This document shows, in pieces, positions 1 through 11,838 of a DNA stretch of 64,000 nt. The stretch lies in NCBI RefSeq assembly GCF_018873765.1, contig NC_057916.1:24909001-24973000 (forward strand), read 5' to 3'. The DNA comes from Telopea speciosissima (lineage: Eukaryota; Streptophyta; Magnoliopsida; Proteales; Proteaceae). The notes beneath the pieces were generated by a model. That model was given only the letters and a program-made list of their open reading frames with translations, was not told the origin of the DNA and ran no database searches. Every line of letters starts with the position of its first letter. Position 1 is the first letter of the stretch. The translations under genes were made by a program, and so were the position numbers.

Positions 1-800
1 TGGGCCTGGTAGCGAGTAGATCCCTGTTTGCCACCACACCCCCCTTAGGACGACAACGGAGTTTCTAGCATGTCTCACGGGTGTGTTGGGGTTTGCCACA
101 ATTGTCACATTTGACAGGTTCTCGTGTAATAGGTGCAAACATAGTATCAGAGGAGTCTGTGTTTGCAGATGTAGAAACTAGAGTTGAAGAGCAGGAACAA
201 TAGATGGCATCATGACAGAACGACGACGGTCTACATGTTGAAGTAGATTGTATGCTTGAAGGAGTATAGGAAACTTATCTCTGCTGAGAATCTGAATACG
301 AGTCTGATCATACTCCGGATTCAGGTCTGTAAGAAAGTCATAGATGCATTCCATTTCACACTCATGCTGAAAAGTAGTGGCATCAATAGTACAAGCCTTG
401 GGGACCAGATGATAGAAATCCAGTTGTTGCGAGAGAGCATTCAAGGCAACATAATAGGCTGTAAGGGACAATTCCTTTTGGGTTGTCTCACGGCGGAGCT
501 CATAAATTTGGACATAATTACTGGTCAGTGCATATATCTGTTGTACTGCATCCCATAAATCCTTTGCAATATTTATAAGAACAAAACTAGCATTGATAGT
601 AGGTTCCATGGATTTGAGGAGAAATGAATAACCAATGCATCATTGGCTAAACATGTATTGTTTGCAGTGCCCTCAGTTGGCATAGGGGTGTCACCCGTCA
701 GGTACCCCGAGAAATGATTCCCACGAATGGTCAGCAGACATGCCCTTAGGCAAGGTAATTAGACCCATTCAATTTTGTTGATCCCGGCTAGAGGGATGGG
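1..800 (-). pseudogene. Ty1/copia gag polyprotein remnant, cut by the window edge
   Basis: Read on the minus strand, 609-178 is an open stretch matching the middle of copia-type gag (UBN2/retrotran_gag family). It has an AKDLWDAV segment, a long helical region, and then a DFLTDLNPEYDQTRIQILSR segment typical of gag from these elements. Further on (about 119-63) a zinc knuckle of form CX2CX4HX4C is readable (CDNCGKPQHTRETC). Upstream, between about 790 and 610, gag-like sequence (LNGSNYLA, then LLTIRGNHFSGYLTG) is readable only by changing frame and passing stops, so the gene is broken. The product would have been the capsid/nucleocapsid of a retrotransposon particle. The 3' part (protease, integrase, RT) would lie before the window start. 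Family assignment is firm; the exact N-terminus is not. Confidence 0.8.
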
Positions 801-977
801 TTATGGCCATGAGTTCCAACACAACTCACCTCACTACCCCCAAAATCTCCCAAGGAGATGCTAGTATACTATACTTTGTCGTAGAGTTGGAATCTCGAGC
901 AAAATAATAAGTGCTGAAAGTATATGTAAGAAAGTAAAGAACTTCAATGTGGTGGCTACCGTATCATAGAAGAAGGC

Positions 978-1686
978 TTGGTGCGAAGGTGTCGAAGACC
1001 ATTTAAGGGTAGGCGATACCCTTGCAGCACATGTCAGAGCCTAGGAGGCAAGATGAGTAGCCGGCAAGGCCTGGGAAGACCAGGCGGGAGAAGCCTAGGG
1101 GCTAGGCAGCAGTGTGGCAATGCCGCTGCGACCAAGCGGTGGTGTTGAAGAGGCCTAGAAGGCCAGCCGGTGACTGGCAGCAGCGGGGTTCAGGTTGCGG
1201 AGATGGTGATGTTGTGGTATGCACCGGTCAGCAGGGATGTTAGTGAGTCACACATTTAGTCGACCATGCTGGACCAGGGAGGCTGAAGCCTTGAGAACTG
1301 GTGGTGGTGACCCTACTAATGGCGGAAGAAAAACCAAAAATTTCTTTTAGGATTTTGGGCTTTGAAACCAAGTTGAGAATAGAAGATTTAGAGAATGATT
1401 TGGCTTGTCTGTAATGGCAGAGGCTACCTTTATTTATAGATGGGAGAAGGAATTACAACTATGGAATGTTAGGTAAGGATGAGACACAATCCTTATCCTA
1501 ACATATGTAACATGTGCACAATGTACCTAGACACATACATTGTATGTAGACACTTGACAAAGAATCATTCCTATTGTAGTTTATTCACAAAGTATATATA
1601 AATATATAATATGAGGAAACCTATTAAGAGCCAAATTATAATTGAAACAATAACTGAAAGTAAATTCAGCATCAACTACTCTAACA
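978..1686 (-). mobile_element. Probable 5' LTR and leader of the copia element
   Basis: The minus strand from 1686 begins TGTTAGAG, a plausible LTR terminus. It contains a TATAAATAAAGG promoter-like box near 1435, followed by a T-rich leader, upstream of the gag remnant. A degenerate primer-binding-like sequence (TGATACGGTAGCC) lies near 970. No second LTR is in the window, so the borders are inferred. Confidence 0.4.
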
Positions 1687-1689
1687 CAC

Positions 1690-2130
1690 GACTTAACGAT
1701 GACTAAAACTCCCCCTCGTGTTACACACTTAACTACTTCATTGAAGTTGAGAAGCAAGTTCGGTCGAAAGTGGACTTTATGGGTGGAATACGTATTGTAA
1801 TTTGGATAAAGCTACTGAGGAATATGAAGTTTCAATGAAATTATGGTGCAGCAGTCACCTATATTCTGTCTTAATACTTTCTGTCCTCTATGTTGTGCTT
1901 TATTGGTTTAGCTTCTCCATCTGGGCTTACACTTACTTCATCCTTATACTTGACTGTCATTGCTTCCAGAAGCACTCACTTCATGATCGTAGCTACCTAG
2001 TTCTTTTTTGTGGTCCAGAATTTGCCCTCCCTTTTTGTGAAGAAAAATTGCCTAATTTGGCTACAGATTTTTCTAAGTGAAAGGTTTTCTACACCACAGG
2101 GCATAGAGGATATTTATACAGCAGCACCAA
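1690..2130. other. No gene recognised
   Basis: A short open frame (1802-2080) rich in hydrophobic and aromatic residues has no recognisable domain, splice context or codon pattern. It is most likely chance. It lies between an LTR-like region and a dispersed repeat copy. Confidence 0.4.
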
Positions 2131-2134
2131 AATT

Positions 2135-2465
2135 TTTGCCACTTGGAAGGTGATGTGGCAAACTACTGGCAATTTCAACTATATGGATATCTTAGTAATG
2201 GTGCGAGTTGGCCACACGTCAAATTTCAGTCTCAAATTCAATCATATACCCTCCCATGTAATGGCATACCCTCCCATCTATGTCCATGCACCCACTCTCC
2301 ACATTCAAGGATAGTCTTGAATTTTCAGTGCTTTATTTTGCCACTTGGCAAACTCTATTTGGCTTGAAAGTTGAAACTTGAAAACTGAGCAGGATATCTT
2401 CGGGTCTACCTGTCTACAAAATTCCAGCCTTCTCCAATGTGTCAAGTGGCATAACGTGGGGTGCT
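2135..2465 (-). repeat. Dispersed non-coding repeat family A, copy 1 (reverse orientation)
   Basis: The segment matches, in reverse complement, the repeat at about 7010-7335, and in the same manner 41785-42060. Shared landmarks are a 'gatgtggcaatt' end, a 'caaatttca-ctcaaattcaatca-at-ccctcc' core and an internal 'tgccacttggcaaa'. It contains a small internal duplication of the 'cataccctcccat' segment. It carries no ORF and behaves like a diverged non-autonomous element. Confidence 0.6.
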
Positions 2466-2639
2466 AGTGTAGAGATACCCTCTACATCACTGATGTAGAG
2501 TAATTGCCCCCATTTGCTAAATCAGTTGCAATTTGTGCTGTTTCAATGAATTTGGTTCTATGGTTAGTAAATCATACCCTACAGATTGTGATTGTACTAG
2601 CGGTTCAGTTGTTGATTAGTAAATATAACTTCTGTACTT

Positions 2640-3420
2640 CAATAAAACTTCCTTGCCGGCTTGGGCTTACACCCCTTAACCTTGTAAGTTCCTTAGGAAC
2701 TCCATTAGACAGGAAGGGGAACATATTGTACTTGGTTTACAAAATTCTGTAGGAATGCGAAGCTAGTTCCCAGACTTGATAAAAGGCCTCAAGCCTGGGA
2801 CAGAGCGATTCATCCGTGAAATTCAGTTAGTGCCCAACGAGCGGCGAAGCGTGCTTGGTTGCCTCAGGTGGGTGTGGATCCCCCCTGACATTCATTCTTA
2901 GGTCGAAATCAGCTTGATGGAAGCAAAGCTACCTATTGCCTCTCGAAGGTTAAAGCTGGAGAAGGAATAGAGGTTGACCTATCGGAATGCCTGTCCATCG
3001 GGAAGCGCGACACCTTCGTGCGCTTTTGACTTCGAGCGGCCCTTTTCTTCATCTGTATCTGTGTGACCCTGGTTGTACCGGTCCACCTCCGCCTAGAAAT
3101 TGAACGACCTAAGAAGCAAGGGAGGAGTTATTGTTGAGTTGAGCAAAAACCGTGAATGAAGGTGTCCTCCATCCGAATATCGTCCAAAGGATTTTCTAAA
3201 GCTAGGAGCATCTTCCCTGAGAATCTTTCAATACACCTCTGCCTTCAGCTGCTCTTGATCTATGTGGAGCTGCTGCCATCAAAATGGAGTTTTTGCTCTC
3301 TTTCCGTGGGTTTTGACCAGTACACTGGAATACATAAAGGTGATTTAGGAGTCGGGAAGATTGAGCATCGCAAGAATCGATAGGTGGAGTTTCTTCATTT
3401 CACTTTGACATCTCTACTAG
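2640..3420. other. Unassigned unique-looking segment, no gene
   Basis: This stretch is more balanced in base composition than its neighbours (for example around 2835-3080). It does not resemble the surrounding transposon debris. No long frame or domain is visible. Transferred organellar DNA is one possibility that I cannot confirm from sequence alone. Confidence 0.3.
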
Positions 3421-3814
3421 ATTTTTTTAATGTGCAGTTGCTGAAAATGATCTTGGATTTTGATATATTAATATTTTTGTGGGAGGAAATATTAGAGAGC
3501 TTAGTTTCTTTACCCTGGAATTTCAGGACCCAGGGCTGCCTTTAGAAACTTTATTTGTCAAGCGAAGTATAAAATTTCAATGAGGAGGTTCATTCAACCT
3601 GTCCCTGAACCCAAGAGGAGAAATGAACTTGACCACTCTGATCCCAAACCCAAAAAGAGTGGGGAAAAAAAATGGAAACCAAAAAATGGGTAGGGGGCAC
3701 TATCCCGAAAACAACTCTCAAAGCTCAAAAACTTCAAACTTTGGCAGTTCTAAAATGAGACGGACCAACCTTATCAACAAAAAGGCCTCTTAACAAAAGG
3801 TGGAAAAGAATCCT

Positions 3815-4110
3815 TGAAATTAAATTTCTTGGAAAAAAAAATGATTGAAAGCTTCATAGGCAAGGTGATTAGCAACATGATTGGATTCACCATTACAGTA
3901 AACAACAACCCTTTCCTTCCCCCTGATCAAGAAGCTTAATTTCCCAACAGTGGTACCAATGTACCATAGATCCCATGGAGGAGAGAACACATCAGAAAAC
4001 GGATTCACAGGATAAGAGGAAGAAATTTCAACATCCATACATCGGATTCCTTCATCTCTACAGTCTACACATTTGCAATCCAAAAAGAAGAACCGGTAGT
4101 TCACCCTTGT
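3815..4110 (-). pseudogene. Possible L1-type RNase H (RVT_3) C-terminal remnant
   Basis: The minus-strand frame 4104-3820 ends with CNGESNHVANHLAYEAF. This resembles the C-terminal helix of the RNase H domain in plant L1 elements, where a reading of the type R-x-x-N-x-V-A-x-x-L-A is expected. The rest of the frame is not clearly alignable by eye, and no RT domain lies next to it. It could be a chance resemblance. Confidence 0.25.
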
Positions 4111-4379
4111 TTTGCAATCTTAGATCCAGAATTTACATTATGGACTTCGCTGCAGGGAGACACTTTTGAAAAGGCGGTGTTCACCATCCGTTGGGTCTGG
4201 TGCTCAACATCCCAATTCCCAAATGATCTGATGGCTTGTTGGTGGCCCAAGCTGTGCTCCAACAAAATCTTTAGAGAGTGAGAGTAAAAGAATTGATGTT
4301 TGGCATGGTAGTGGAGCTGTTTGTCCTCTTTAGTGAGTTTAGCAATTCAAACCACGTGCTTTGCACTTATCCTTCAAAA

Positions 4380-5400
4380 CTTGAAAAATATAAATATATT
4401 ACTACACTTTAGGTAGGTGAACTGGTTAACTGATCTGAGAGATGTGGATGGTTCTCGGAACATTTGAATGGCCATTTGGGTTGGTGAACTGCTTAACTAA
4501 TCTGAGATATCCGCACAGTTATTGGAACATATGAGTGGACAACATATTGCCAGTTTACAGATTCAAAACCGAAGACCACTCAGATCATGGGGATGGGTCA
4601 TTTAGGCCTGGAGGACCTATCTGACCTCCCATGAAAACCCTGGAAAAAAGTGTACTTTTTCTTTGGTTTGCACAAAAAAGATGACAAGTTTTGGGATAGT
4701 TTGTGGTTTTGTAATTATTCAATTTGATTCAAACTTCATTGGAGATGAGAAAAAATAAAGCTTCAATTTGAAACTAGTACAAAGACATATTGGATCCCTG
4801 TTTCTCAACCCTCTAGATAGGCTTTGGCCTTCTTTTTGGGGGGGGGGGGGGATGTTTACTACTCCCTTCATCACCTTCAAAATGAACAACTCAACCTTAC
4901 CATTCTGATATTATATCTGCTTTAGATCCTTAAAATTTGAGCCCTTCTCTATTTGGAGACATCTAAATGATTTTCTGACTATTTGAGATTGCGTACAAGA
5001 ATAATTGATGCAAGTATTTGGGCACTAGCAGCAGTTCCAAGAGAAGAAGAACTTGTGGTTTCAGCAATTTCAGAATTCTTAGTTTCTCTAGGAATTCTAT
5101 TCCTGCTCTACTATGGAGTTCTATTTAAGAAGAGTTCTGTTTTCAGTTGCTTTTCCTATTTTGATTTTGTTTGTTACCTAGTTTAGGCTGGATTGGGAAT
5201 CTATAAACCTAGTTCTATTTTGAGTTGATTTTGTTGAATTATGTCAAGACGTAGTTGGTTTAGGACTCCAAACATTGCTGGAGGTTCTTGAGTCAGTTTA
5301 GGACTTGTACTTGTTTTAAGTCCTCTATTGGTCAATTAATTAGCTAGTTTGATTACTAGTTGGTTTAGGCTATTTCTAGTCATGTTATGGACTTATGGGT
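4380..5400. repeat. Non-coding, with a diverged tandem duplication
   Basis: At about 4414-4555 a segment containing 'gtgaactg-ttaact-atctgaga' and 'ttgg-acat-tgaatgg' occurs twice with divergence. A G13 homopolymer occurs near 4839. The rest to 5400 shows no gene. Confidence 0.4.
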
Positions 5401-5700
5401 CATATTTGGAGCATAGTTCAAAACTCTTTTTTCGGTCTTGTTTTGGTTGGATCGAAATGACCTAAATTAGCAAAATTTCGACTGAAAAAGTGTATTTTTT
5501 CATGAGTTTTGCTTGGCCATTTTGGGGGCAAATGTCCGAAATGATAGAAATTTTGACGAAAAGTGCATTCTTGTGATCGTAATTTGTGAAATTTCGACCA
5601 AAATTCTGCTGCTTCTTCCACCTCCAGTTTCGTCTTGGGCATGTACTAGCGGAATTAGTGAAATTTTGGCAAAATTTTGAACCATGATTTGGAGGGTCTA
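5400..5700. repeat. Non-coding repeat-like block with alternating 'aatttcgac' motifs
   Basis: The segment is built of many variants of 'gaaatttcgaccaaaatt' and its complement. It could therefore fold into imperfect hairpins. Open frames across it (5418-5685) are made of this repeat and are not genes. From 5700 to 6970 I see AT-rich sequence with no supported gene. Confidence 0.4.
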
Positions 5701-6974
5701 TATATACTTTTTAACCAGCCATTAAGTCATATAAATTTTATGATTTTGCTACTGAATAAAATCCACTTTTGCTGCCTCTATGTTCTATGGGATTCAGAAT
5801 GCTCTGTTGTGGCCTGTGGGATGTAATAACCCTTGGTGGGGTGCTAAGGATGGTTGATGAGATGTCAGCCTAGTTCCAGGTGGGATGCTTTGTTCATATC
5901 TTTATTTTATTCCTCCATTCTTCTAGCCTATTTATCATTGATTCAGGTTAGTAATTTTTGGTTTTCTGTTCAGTTATTCTTCATGTTCTAATTGTTAGGA
6001 ATATCTATTTCTCATTGTTTACATCTCAGTTTTCAAATCTGATTTCATACTTGTTAATCTGATAGTATTCTAAACACACCCACAATTTCAAATTTTGATT
6101 TTGGTGTTGATTTCTTAAAGTCCTACTTCAAGTGGGATTCTTAGAGTCCTATTACCAATAGGATTAGTCCATAACTCCAGATCTGACTATCTGATTCCAA
6201 TCATATTCGAGGAGTTATTCTAGGTCATTAAATTGACATCCGACCAGAATTTCGTTCCCAACTGAATTGCTGATTGTTACTTATTGAATTTCTTCTAAAT
6301 CTGGTCTTTTCCCCTTCACTGCAATTCTAGTTTTCAATTGAGTTTCTGAACCTAATCCCTTAGGCTTCTAGAAACCCATCAATACTGTACAATCTTCTTG
6401 TTCAGTGTCACAAGGATGTTATCCCAAGTTTTATATTCTTGGGATAAAGTAATTAAGAAGTACTGATGACTTAATGGAGAGCAAATTTAAGAAGGTTATC
6501 CAGTCTTTGATATGATTCTATGAATTACTTCCTTTCTTAGGGTGGTGGAGTTTTGGGATGAGTAATAAATGCATCTTTAAAGCTACTATTTCTAACAGTG
6601 TTAGCTTTAAAGTTGATTCTAGCAAGACTGGTAGATGGGTTGGGTGGATCTTGTGATCTATTAGTGGTCCCTTTCCAGGGTTTTTGATGGGGAATTAAAT
6701 CAGTGTTAGGAATTAAATGGTGGTTTTTGGGTCTCATAGACAAATTTGTTTAATGAGGATATTGAGTTCTCATTCTTTTAAGATCTTTTAAGAATTTTCT
6801 TAGGATTCTATTATGAATAAAAGTGAAGAAGAAGCTCAAGCATCAATGATGAAGTCAGCTCCATGTGGGAGGGAAGCCAAACCAAAACCTAGGATCTATT
6901 TGAGTTAGCTCAAAGTCTCCAAGAGGTGAAGTATTCATTTGAATGTTTGTTATTATTAGAGGAACATTTTTCCT

Positions 6975-7375
6975 ATACGGTCTGTTTAGGAATCCTTTCC
7001 TAAATAGCCTTAAAATATGCCATTGTGGCAAACTAGATGGGCCCCAAATTTTCTGGATAGGTAGGCTTCTATGTCCCCTGCTCACATTTCAAGTTTTAGC
7101 CCAAATGGAATTTGCCAAGTGGCAAAGTAGAGTTTTGAGAAATCCAAGACTCTGGGAGAGTGCATAGTAGTGGTTGGAGTACTGTAAGCAAGCATAGGCA
7201 TACATGGGGATGCATGCACATACACAGGAGGGCATTTGATTGAATTTGAGTATGAAATTTGACACATGGCTAATCCAGACCATATCCATTCTATCCAATG
7301 GTTGGAATTGCCACATCATCCATCCACGTGGCTCAAAATGGTGGACTGTTTAGGAAGCCTTTCTTAAATGGGGCT
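6975..7375 (+). repeat. Dispersed repeat family A, copy 2, flanked by short direct repeats
   Basis: This copy aligns with the copies at 2135-2465 (inverted) and 41785-42060. It has the internal 'tttgccaagtggcaaa', the 'gggcatttgattgaatttgag' core and a terminal 'attgccacatcatcc'. It is bracketed by an imperfect direct repeat of about 30 bp (CTGTTTAGGAA-CCTTTCnTAAAT) at about 6978-7008 and 7343-7373. No coding capacity is visible. Confidence 0.6.
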
Positions 7376-7379
7376 GCAC

Positions 7380-9100
7380 AAAACAATTTTGTCTGATTAT
7401 ATTATTATTGTGTTATTATTATTTGGATGAGACATTTACTATTGATTACGCTTCAAATGAGATTCAAATCCCAAAGTGTGTTGTGACAAGTCAATTGGTG
7501 AGGAGGTGTAACATCTTTTATTTGGCTCGGAGTGGAATGACAAATGGCAACATTAGCTTGTCATGTCTTATAGGGTTTCTTGGATTCAGAATTTGGATTG
7601 GAGTCCTTGATGATTGAAGATGACTTGTACTTCTTGGCCTGGAACTGGAGGGAAGGGGCGATAATATGTGTGTTCTGGCAGATAACTCCTTTTGTGCTGT
7701 ATCTTGGGGTATTTGGTAGGAAAGGGAACTAACAAAATTTCAATTCAAGACGAAACATTCTAAAGAATTTCAATGTATCACCTCATCTTTTCTACTGGTT
7801 TGGCATTAAATTTGAAGGAGTTTGAAGGCACTCAGAAATCTGATTTTGTGGAGAACTGATAGAATATGATATTACCAAGTGTGTTGTACAAATTTTTCGT
7901 GCTTTTCTTGGCTTTTTGCATGCTAAGTTTATAAAAATATTTTGTTAAAACTAATGAAATTACATTGCCTTCAATCCCCCCCCCCCCCCCGTTCTCTCTC
8001 TTCGTGCCTTTGGTGAGTCTCAGAATAGGAATTTCACTTTTGGATCTTTTGAAAGTAACGTAATTTAAAGTCTCCAAAGTGTCCTTGTATTAGCTAGATC
8101 CTTTCTACATCCTGATGATTTGTATGGATGGGTGGTGGCTGCTTTTGGAGGTCGTTTCTTCAAGAACATTAGAAGCTTGAATTGGGAGGCTCTTGATATG
8201 AACTAGAGTCTTTTACTTAGTTTTGTTCTGTAAATGTAATTACCTCTCATTTAATACAATTATTTGGTAATTTCCTGTAATGGAAGGGGGTGGTGGGGTT
8301 GGTGGTTCTTGGACATGAAAATAGAATGGGGAGAAGTTGAGGCTACTTCCACTACATTGCACCCATTTGGTCTAGTATCTTTTCAAAAGGAACTGGGTCT
8401 TCATTGGGTAAACTTATTAATCTTTTGTGGGTGAAGGGCATGTCTAAAACTTCCATTGGAAAATGAGATATAAGAAAATGCTAAATGCAGGATGAGCAGT
8501 GGAAAGTAAGAGATTATAGGACTTAATGTATGGGTCATGGACCAAGCAGGACGGTTTATGGTTTCAAGAGTTAAAAATTTAATTCTTGAATTCAATATGA
8601 GGAGCAAACCCCCAAAAAAAAAAAAAAAAAAAAATTATGAGGGCTCCTTAGCTGTTGCTGAGGCTTGAGGTGAATTTAATTACACCATCTCTCTTGTTTT
8701 TACGTAGGGCTGTAATGGAATAAGGAGAGACTGATTGCTATGGTTATATGATGTCAATAGCTAAGATTTAAAATGCTTAAAAAATTGTTTATTGATTGTT
8801 GTTCTTGGAATTCTACTCCATAAAGATCAAGAACATGCAATGAAGAATGAAAGAATTTAAGGCAATGTACAATCAAGAGAAAAGCCATGGTTTTGTTCAA
8901 TCAGTTGCTACAAAGGCAATGCTTTTATGTCATTCCTCATATGGTAGAGTCTTAAATCATTTCTAGATTATAATGGAAGATCTAATTATTTAGTTTCTGT
9001 TAGTCAACAGTTAAGACTGAGCTAATATTTTGGCATTGGCTCTTACTTGGATTCGAAGATTTTTATCTTCTTGGGAATGTTGTACTTAAGCTCTTAAAAT
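7380..9100. other. No gene recognised; AT-rich intergenic DNA
   Basis: The stretch contains a C13 run near 7978 and an A-run near 8615. Short frames have no recognisable domain. I see no supported gene. Confidence 0.5.
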
Positions 9101-9104
9101 AACT

Positions 9105-9608
9105 AGAACAAAGACGGAATAAATGGTGTGAAACTTTGGCCGTACTAGGACGTTTAATGAGGTGGTGACTATTGATGAGAGGGAGATTCCACAAATTGAT
9201 TATTTAGGTATCTGGGTTCAATAGTAAATAAGAAGGTGATATAGAGGATGGTGTTGCCCAGAGGATTGAAATATGATGGATGAGTAGTGAGGTGCGTCCG
9301 GATGCTGTGTGATCGGTGTATCCCTTTAGAGCTTAAAGGAAAATTTTATAGGACTTTCATACGACTGGCTATGATGTATGTTGATGAATGTTGGCTAGTT
9401 AAGAAACGTCATATAGATAAACTAAGTGTAGGAGAGATGGGGATGTTGAAATGGATGTATGGCAAGCCTAGGAAGGATAAAGTAAGGAATGACCATATTA
9501 GAGCTGAGTTGGGAGTAGCTCCGATTCATGATAAGCTACACGAAAGTTGTTTAAGGGGGCACGGCCATGTTCAACGAAAGCCGTGGGATGCTCCAGTACG
9601 AAGGTATT
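9105..9608 (+). pseudogene. RTE-clade LINE reverse transcriptase C-terminal fragment
   Basis: From 9287 an open frame contains ELKGKFYRTFIRLAMMYVDE, then LSVGEMGMLKWMYGKPRKDK and a segment ending LGVAPIHDKL. These are hallmark segments of the region after the RT catalytic core in plant RTE-clade non-LTR elements. Upstream (9117-9286) further RTE-like residues (NFGRTRTFNEVV..., DYLGIWVQ) can be read only through stops and frame changes, so the element is degenerate. It is cut abruptly near 9605, where copia sequence begins, and lacks the RTE 3' tail. A related copy with an intact 3' end lies at 11901-12650. Confidence 0.85.
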
Positions 9609-10330
9609 GAGGTTGCTCGTTCTACCAAAGGGGTGTTTCTCTCTCAAATCATAATTGGCATGTTAGGGTGTAAACCTTCAGACACTTCTCTTGAAGCAAA
9701 TGTTCGTCTCTCAATCAGACATCTTTGCTATCAACATGGTTAGCCAATACATGCATGACCTTTACACATCACATTGAGAAGCTGTGACCCGTATATTACT
9801 GTACTTAAAGTTTGCCTTAGGAAAGGAAATTCTTTTCTCCCCTCATGATCACCTGCGGGTGGAAGCCTTTACTAACTCTGATTGGGCCAGCTCTCTTGAT
9901 GATCGACGGTCTAATCCGGTTATTGCACTTTTGTTGGAGGTATCCTAGTTACTTGGAATGAGAAACAGACTGTTGTTGCCAAGTCAAGTGTTGAGGTTGA
10001 GTTCCACACCATGTCCCATGGCATTTGCGAATTAATGTGGTTCCAGGGGCTGTTGAAAGACTTGGCTATTCCTACATCTTTACCTATGATGCTTTACTCC
10101 GACAACAAATCTGCTATCAGTATTGCTCACAATCCGGTCCAGCTTGATCCCACAAAGCATATGGAAATTGACCGCTATTTCATCAAAGAGAAGTTGGAAC
10201 AAGGACTGGAGCTCCATTTGTCAAGTCTAGAGACCAGTTAGCTGATGTTTTTTACTAAGGGTTTAAATAGTAAAGTATTTATTCCTCTTGTGTGCAAGTT
10301 GGGCATGTATGATATCCATGCACCAATTTG
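9604..10330 (+). pseudogene. Ty1/copia pol 3' fragment (end of RT plus RNase H)
   Basis: The sequence starts abruptly with the copia RT signature G-I-E-V-A-R-S. It continues through interrupted frames with YMHDLYTSH, AFTNSDWASSLDDRRS (RNase H with its catalytic Asp region), and then 10011-10240 SHGICELMWFQGLLKDL, LYSDNKSAISIAHNPVQLDP and KHMEIDRYFIKEKL. These segments are in copia order. Stops and frameshifts show it is dead. The terminal ADV(L)F-TKG motif follows at about 10240. A purine-rich TTGAGGGG near 10328 may be the polypurine tract preceding a 3' LTR. Confidence 0.85.
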
Positions 10331-10485
10331 AGGGGTAATTTCGTAATATGGGGTATAAGGGTAAAATTGTCCGTAGGGTTTATTTGGTGTTAGGGGCTCT
10401 ATTATCTTTGTACCTCGTATCTCATTATTATAAATAATGGTGGGCTGGTGTCTCATAGACACAAGTCACAATTCCCAAAACCATC
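10330..10485 (+). mobile_element. LTR-like remnant after the copia pol fragment
   Basis: Immediately after the purine-rich tract comes about 150 bp containing a TATA-like ATTATAAATAATGG near 10428. This is the expected position of a 3' LTR. No partner LTR is recognisable, and the minisatellite begins directly after it. Confidence 0.35.
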
Positions 10486-10486
10486 A

Positions 10487-11547
10487 ATGGTAATCATACA
10501 CTATCATATATGGTAATCATATACTATCATTTATTTTCACTCAAATTAAATGTTCCTTATTTACTTATCCTATCATTCAAAATTGAATACTTACAGAACT
10601 ATTAATTAAATACATGTACATGAATAGTAATCATACACTATCATTTATTCTCACTCCAATTAAATGTTCCTTATTTACTTATCTGACCATTCAAAATTGA
10701 TTACTTACAGAACTATTAATTAAATACATGTACATGAATCGGCATCTACTTATTTATGGTAATCATACACTATCATTTATGGTAATCACATACTATCATT
10801 TATTCTCACTCAAATTAAATGTTCCTTATTTACTTATCCGATCATTCAAAAATGAATACTTACAGTACTATTAATTAAATACATGTACATGAATAGGCAT
10901 CTACTTATTTATGGTAATCATACACTATCATTTATGGTAATCGTATACTATCATTTATTCTCACTCAAACTTATCCGACCATTCAAAATTGAATACTTAC
11001 ATGTACATGAATAGGCGTCTACTTATTTATGGTAATCATATACTATCATTTATGGTAATCATATACTATCATTTATTCTCACTCAAATTAAATGTTCCTT
11101 ATTTACTTATCCGACCATTCAAAATTGATTACTTACAGAACTATTAATTAAATACATGTACATGAATAGGCGTCTACTTATTTATGGTAATCATACACTA
11201 TGACACTATCATTTATGGTAATCATATACTATCATTTATTCTCACTCAAATTAAATGTTCCTTATTTACTTATCCGATCATTCGAAATTGAATACTTATT
11301 TATGGTAATCATACTCTATCATTTATGGTAATCATACACTATCATTTATTCTCACTCAAACTTATCCGACCATTCAAAATTGAATACTTACAGAACTATT
11401 AATTAAATACATGTACTTGAATAGGCATCTACTTATTTATGGTAATCATACACTATCATTTATGGTAATCATATTCTATCATTTATTCGCAATCAAATTA
11501 AATATTCCTTATTTATTTATCCTATCATTCAAAATTGAATACTTACC
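10487..11547. repeat. Minisatellite, about eight units of roughly 110-160 bp with nested 24-bp subrepeat
   Basis: The full unit reads roughly: one or two copies of 'tggtaatcatayactatcattta', then 'ttctcactcaaattaaatg', 'ttccttatttacttatccga', 'cattcaaaattgaatactta', 'cagaactattaattaaatac' and 'atgtacatgaataggc', then 'tctacttattta'. The landmark 'ttattctcactc' or a variant occurs about eight times (near 10533, 10647, 10801, 10957, 11077, 11236, 11349 and 11485). Units differ by losing internal blocks, such as the 'aaattaaatgttccttattta' part. The array begins right after the copia 3' end. Confidence 0.9.
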
Positions 11548-11599
11548 TTTTACCCCCATTTAAATTAAACACCAAAATATTCTACAATGACGTGTATAA

Positions 11600-11838
11600 C
11601 ATGTATATGTATTATTGATACAGATCGAAAGGATGTGCTGCTGGTGGGAAGAGAGTAAAATAAGGAGAGAAAAGAGATATCGCAGGATGAGGGAGAAGGG
11701 GAAAGCCCAATTCGTTTGGGGTGGGGTGGAGAGGAGAAAAGAATGAGGCAACAAACTCAATTCTAAAACAAACCAACTCTAATCTATTCATTCAATTGTG
11801 GGTGAGGTATTACATGTATTTATAACTAGTATTTTAGA
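11600..11838 (-). mobile_element. LTR-like sequence interrupted by an RTE insertion (part 1)
   Basis: On the minus strand a TATAAATACATG box (near 11823-11812) and a downstream purine/pyrimidine-biased leader resemble an LTR promoter. The RTE element at 11839-12650 is inserted just at this box, and the sequence resumes at 12650 with a repeat of 'ataactagtattttaga'. LTR identity is inferred from architecture only. Confidence 0.35.

Noticed and set aside
10487-11547. CRISPR-like array
   Set aside because: Repeats and spacers are not alternating conserved/unique, units are 110-160 bp, and the DNA is eukaryotic. It is a minisatellite.
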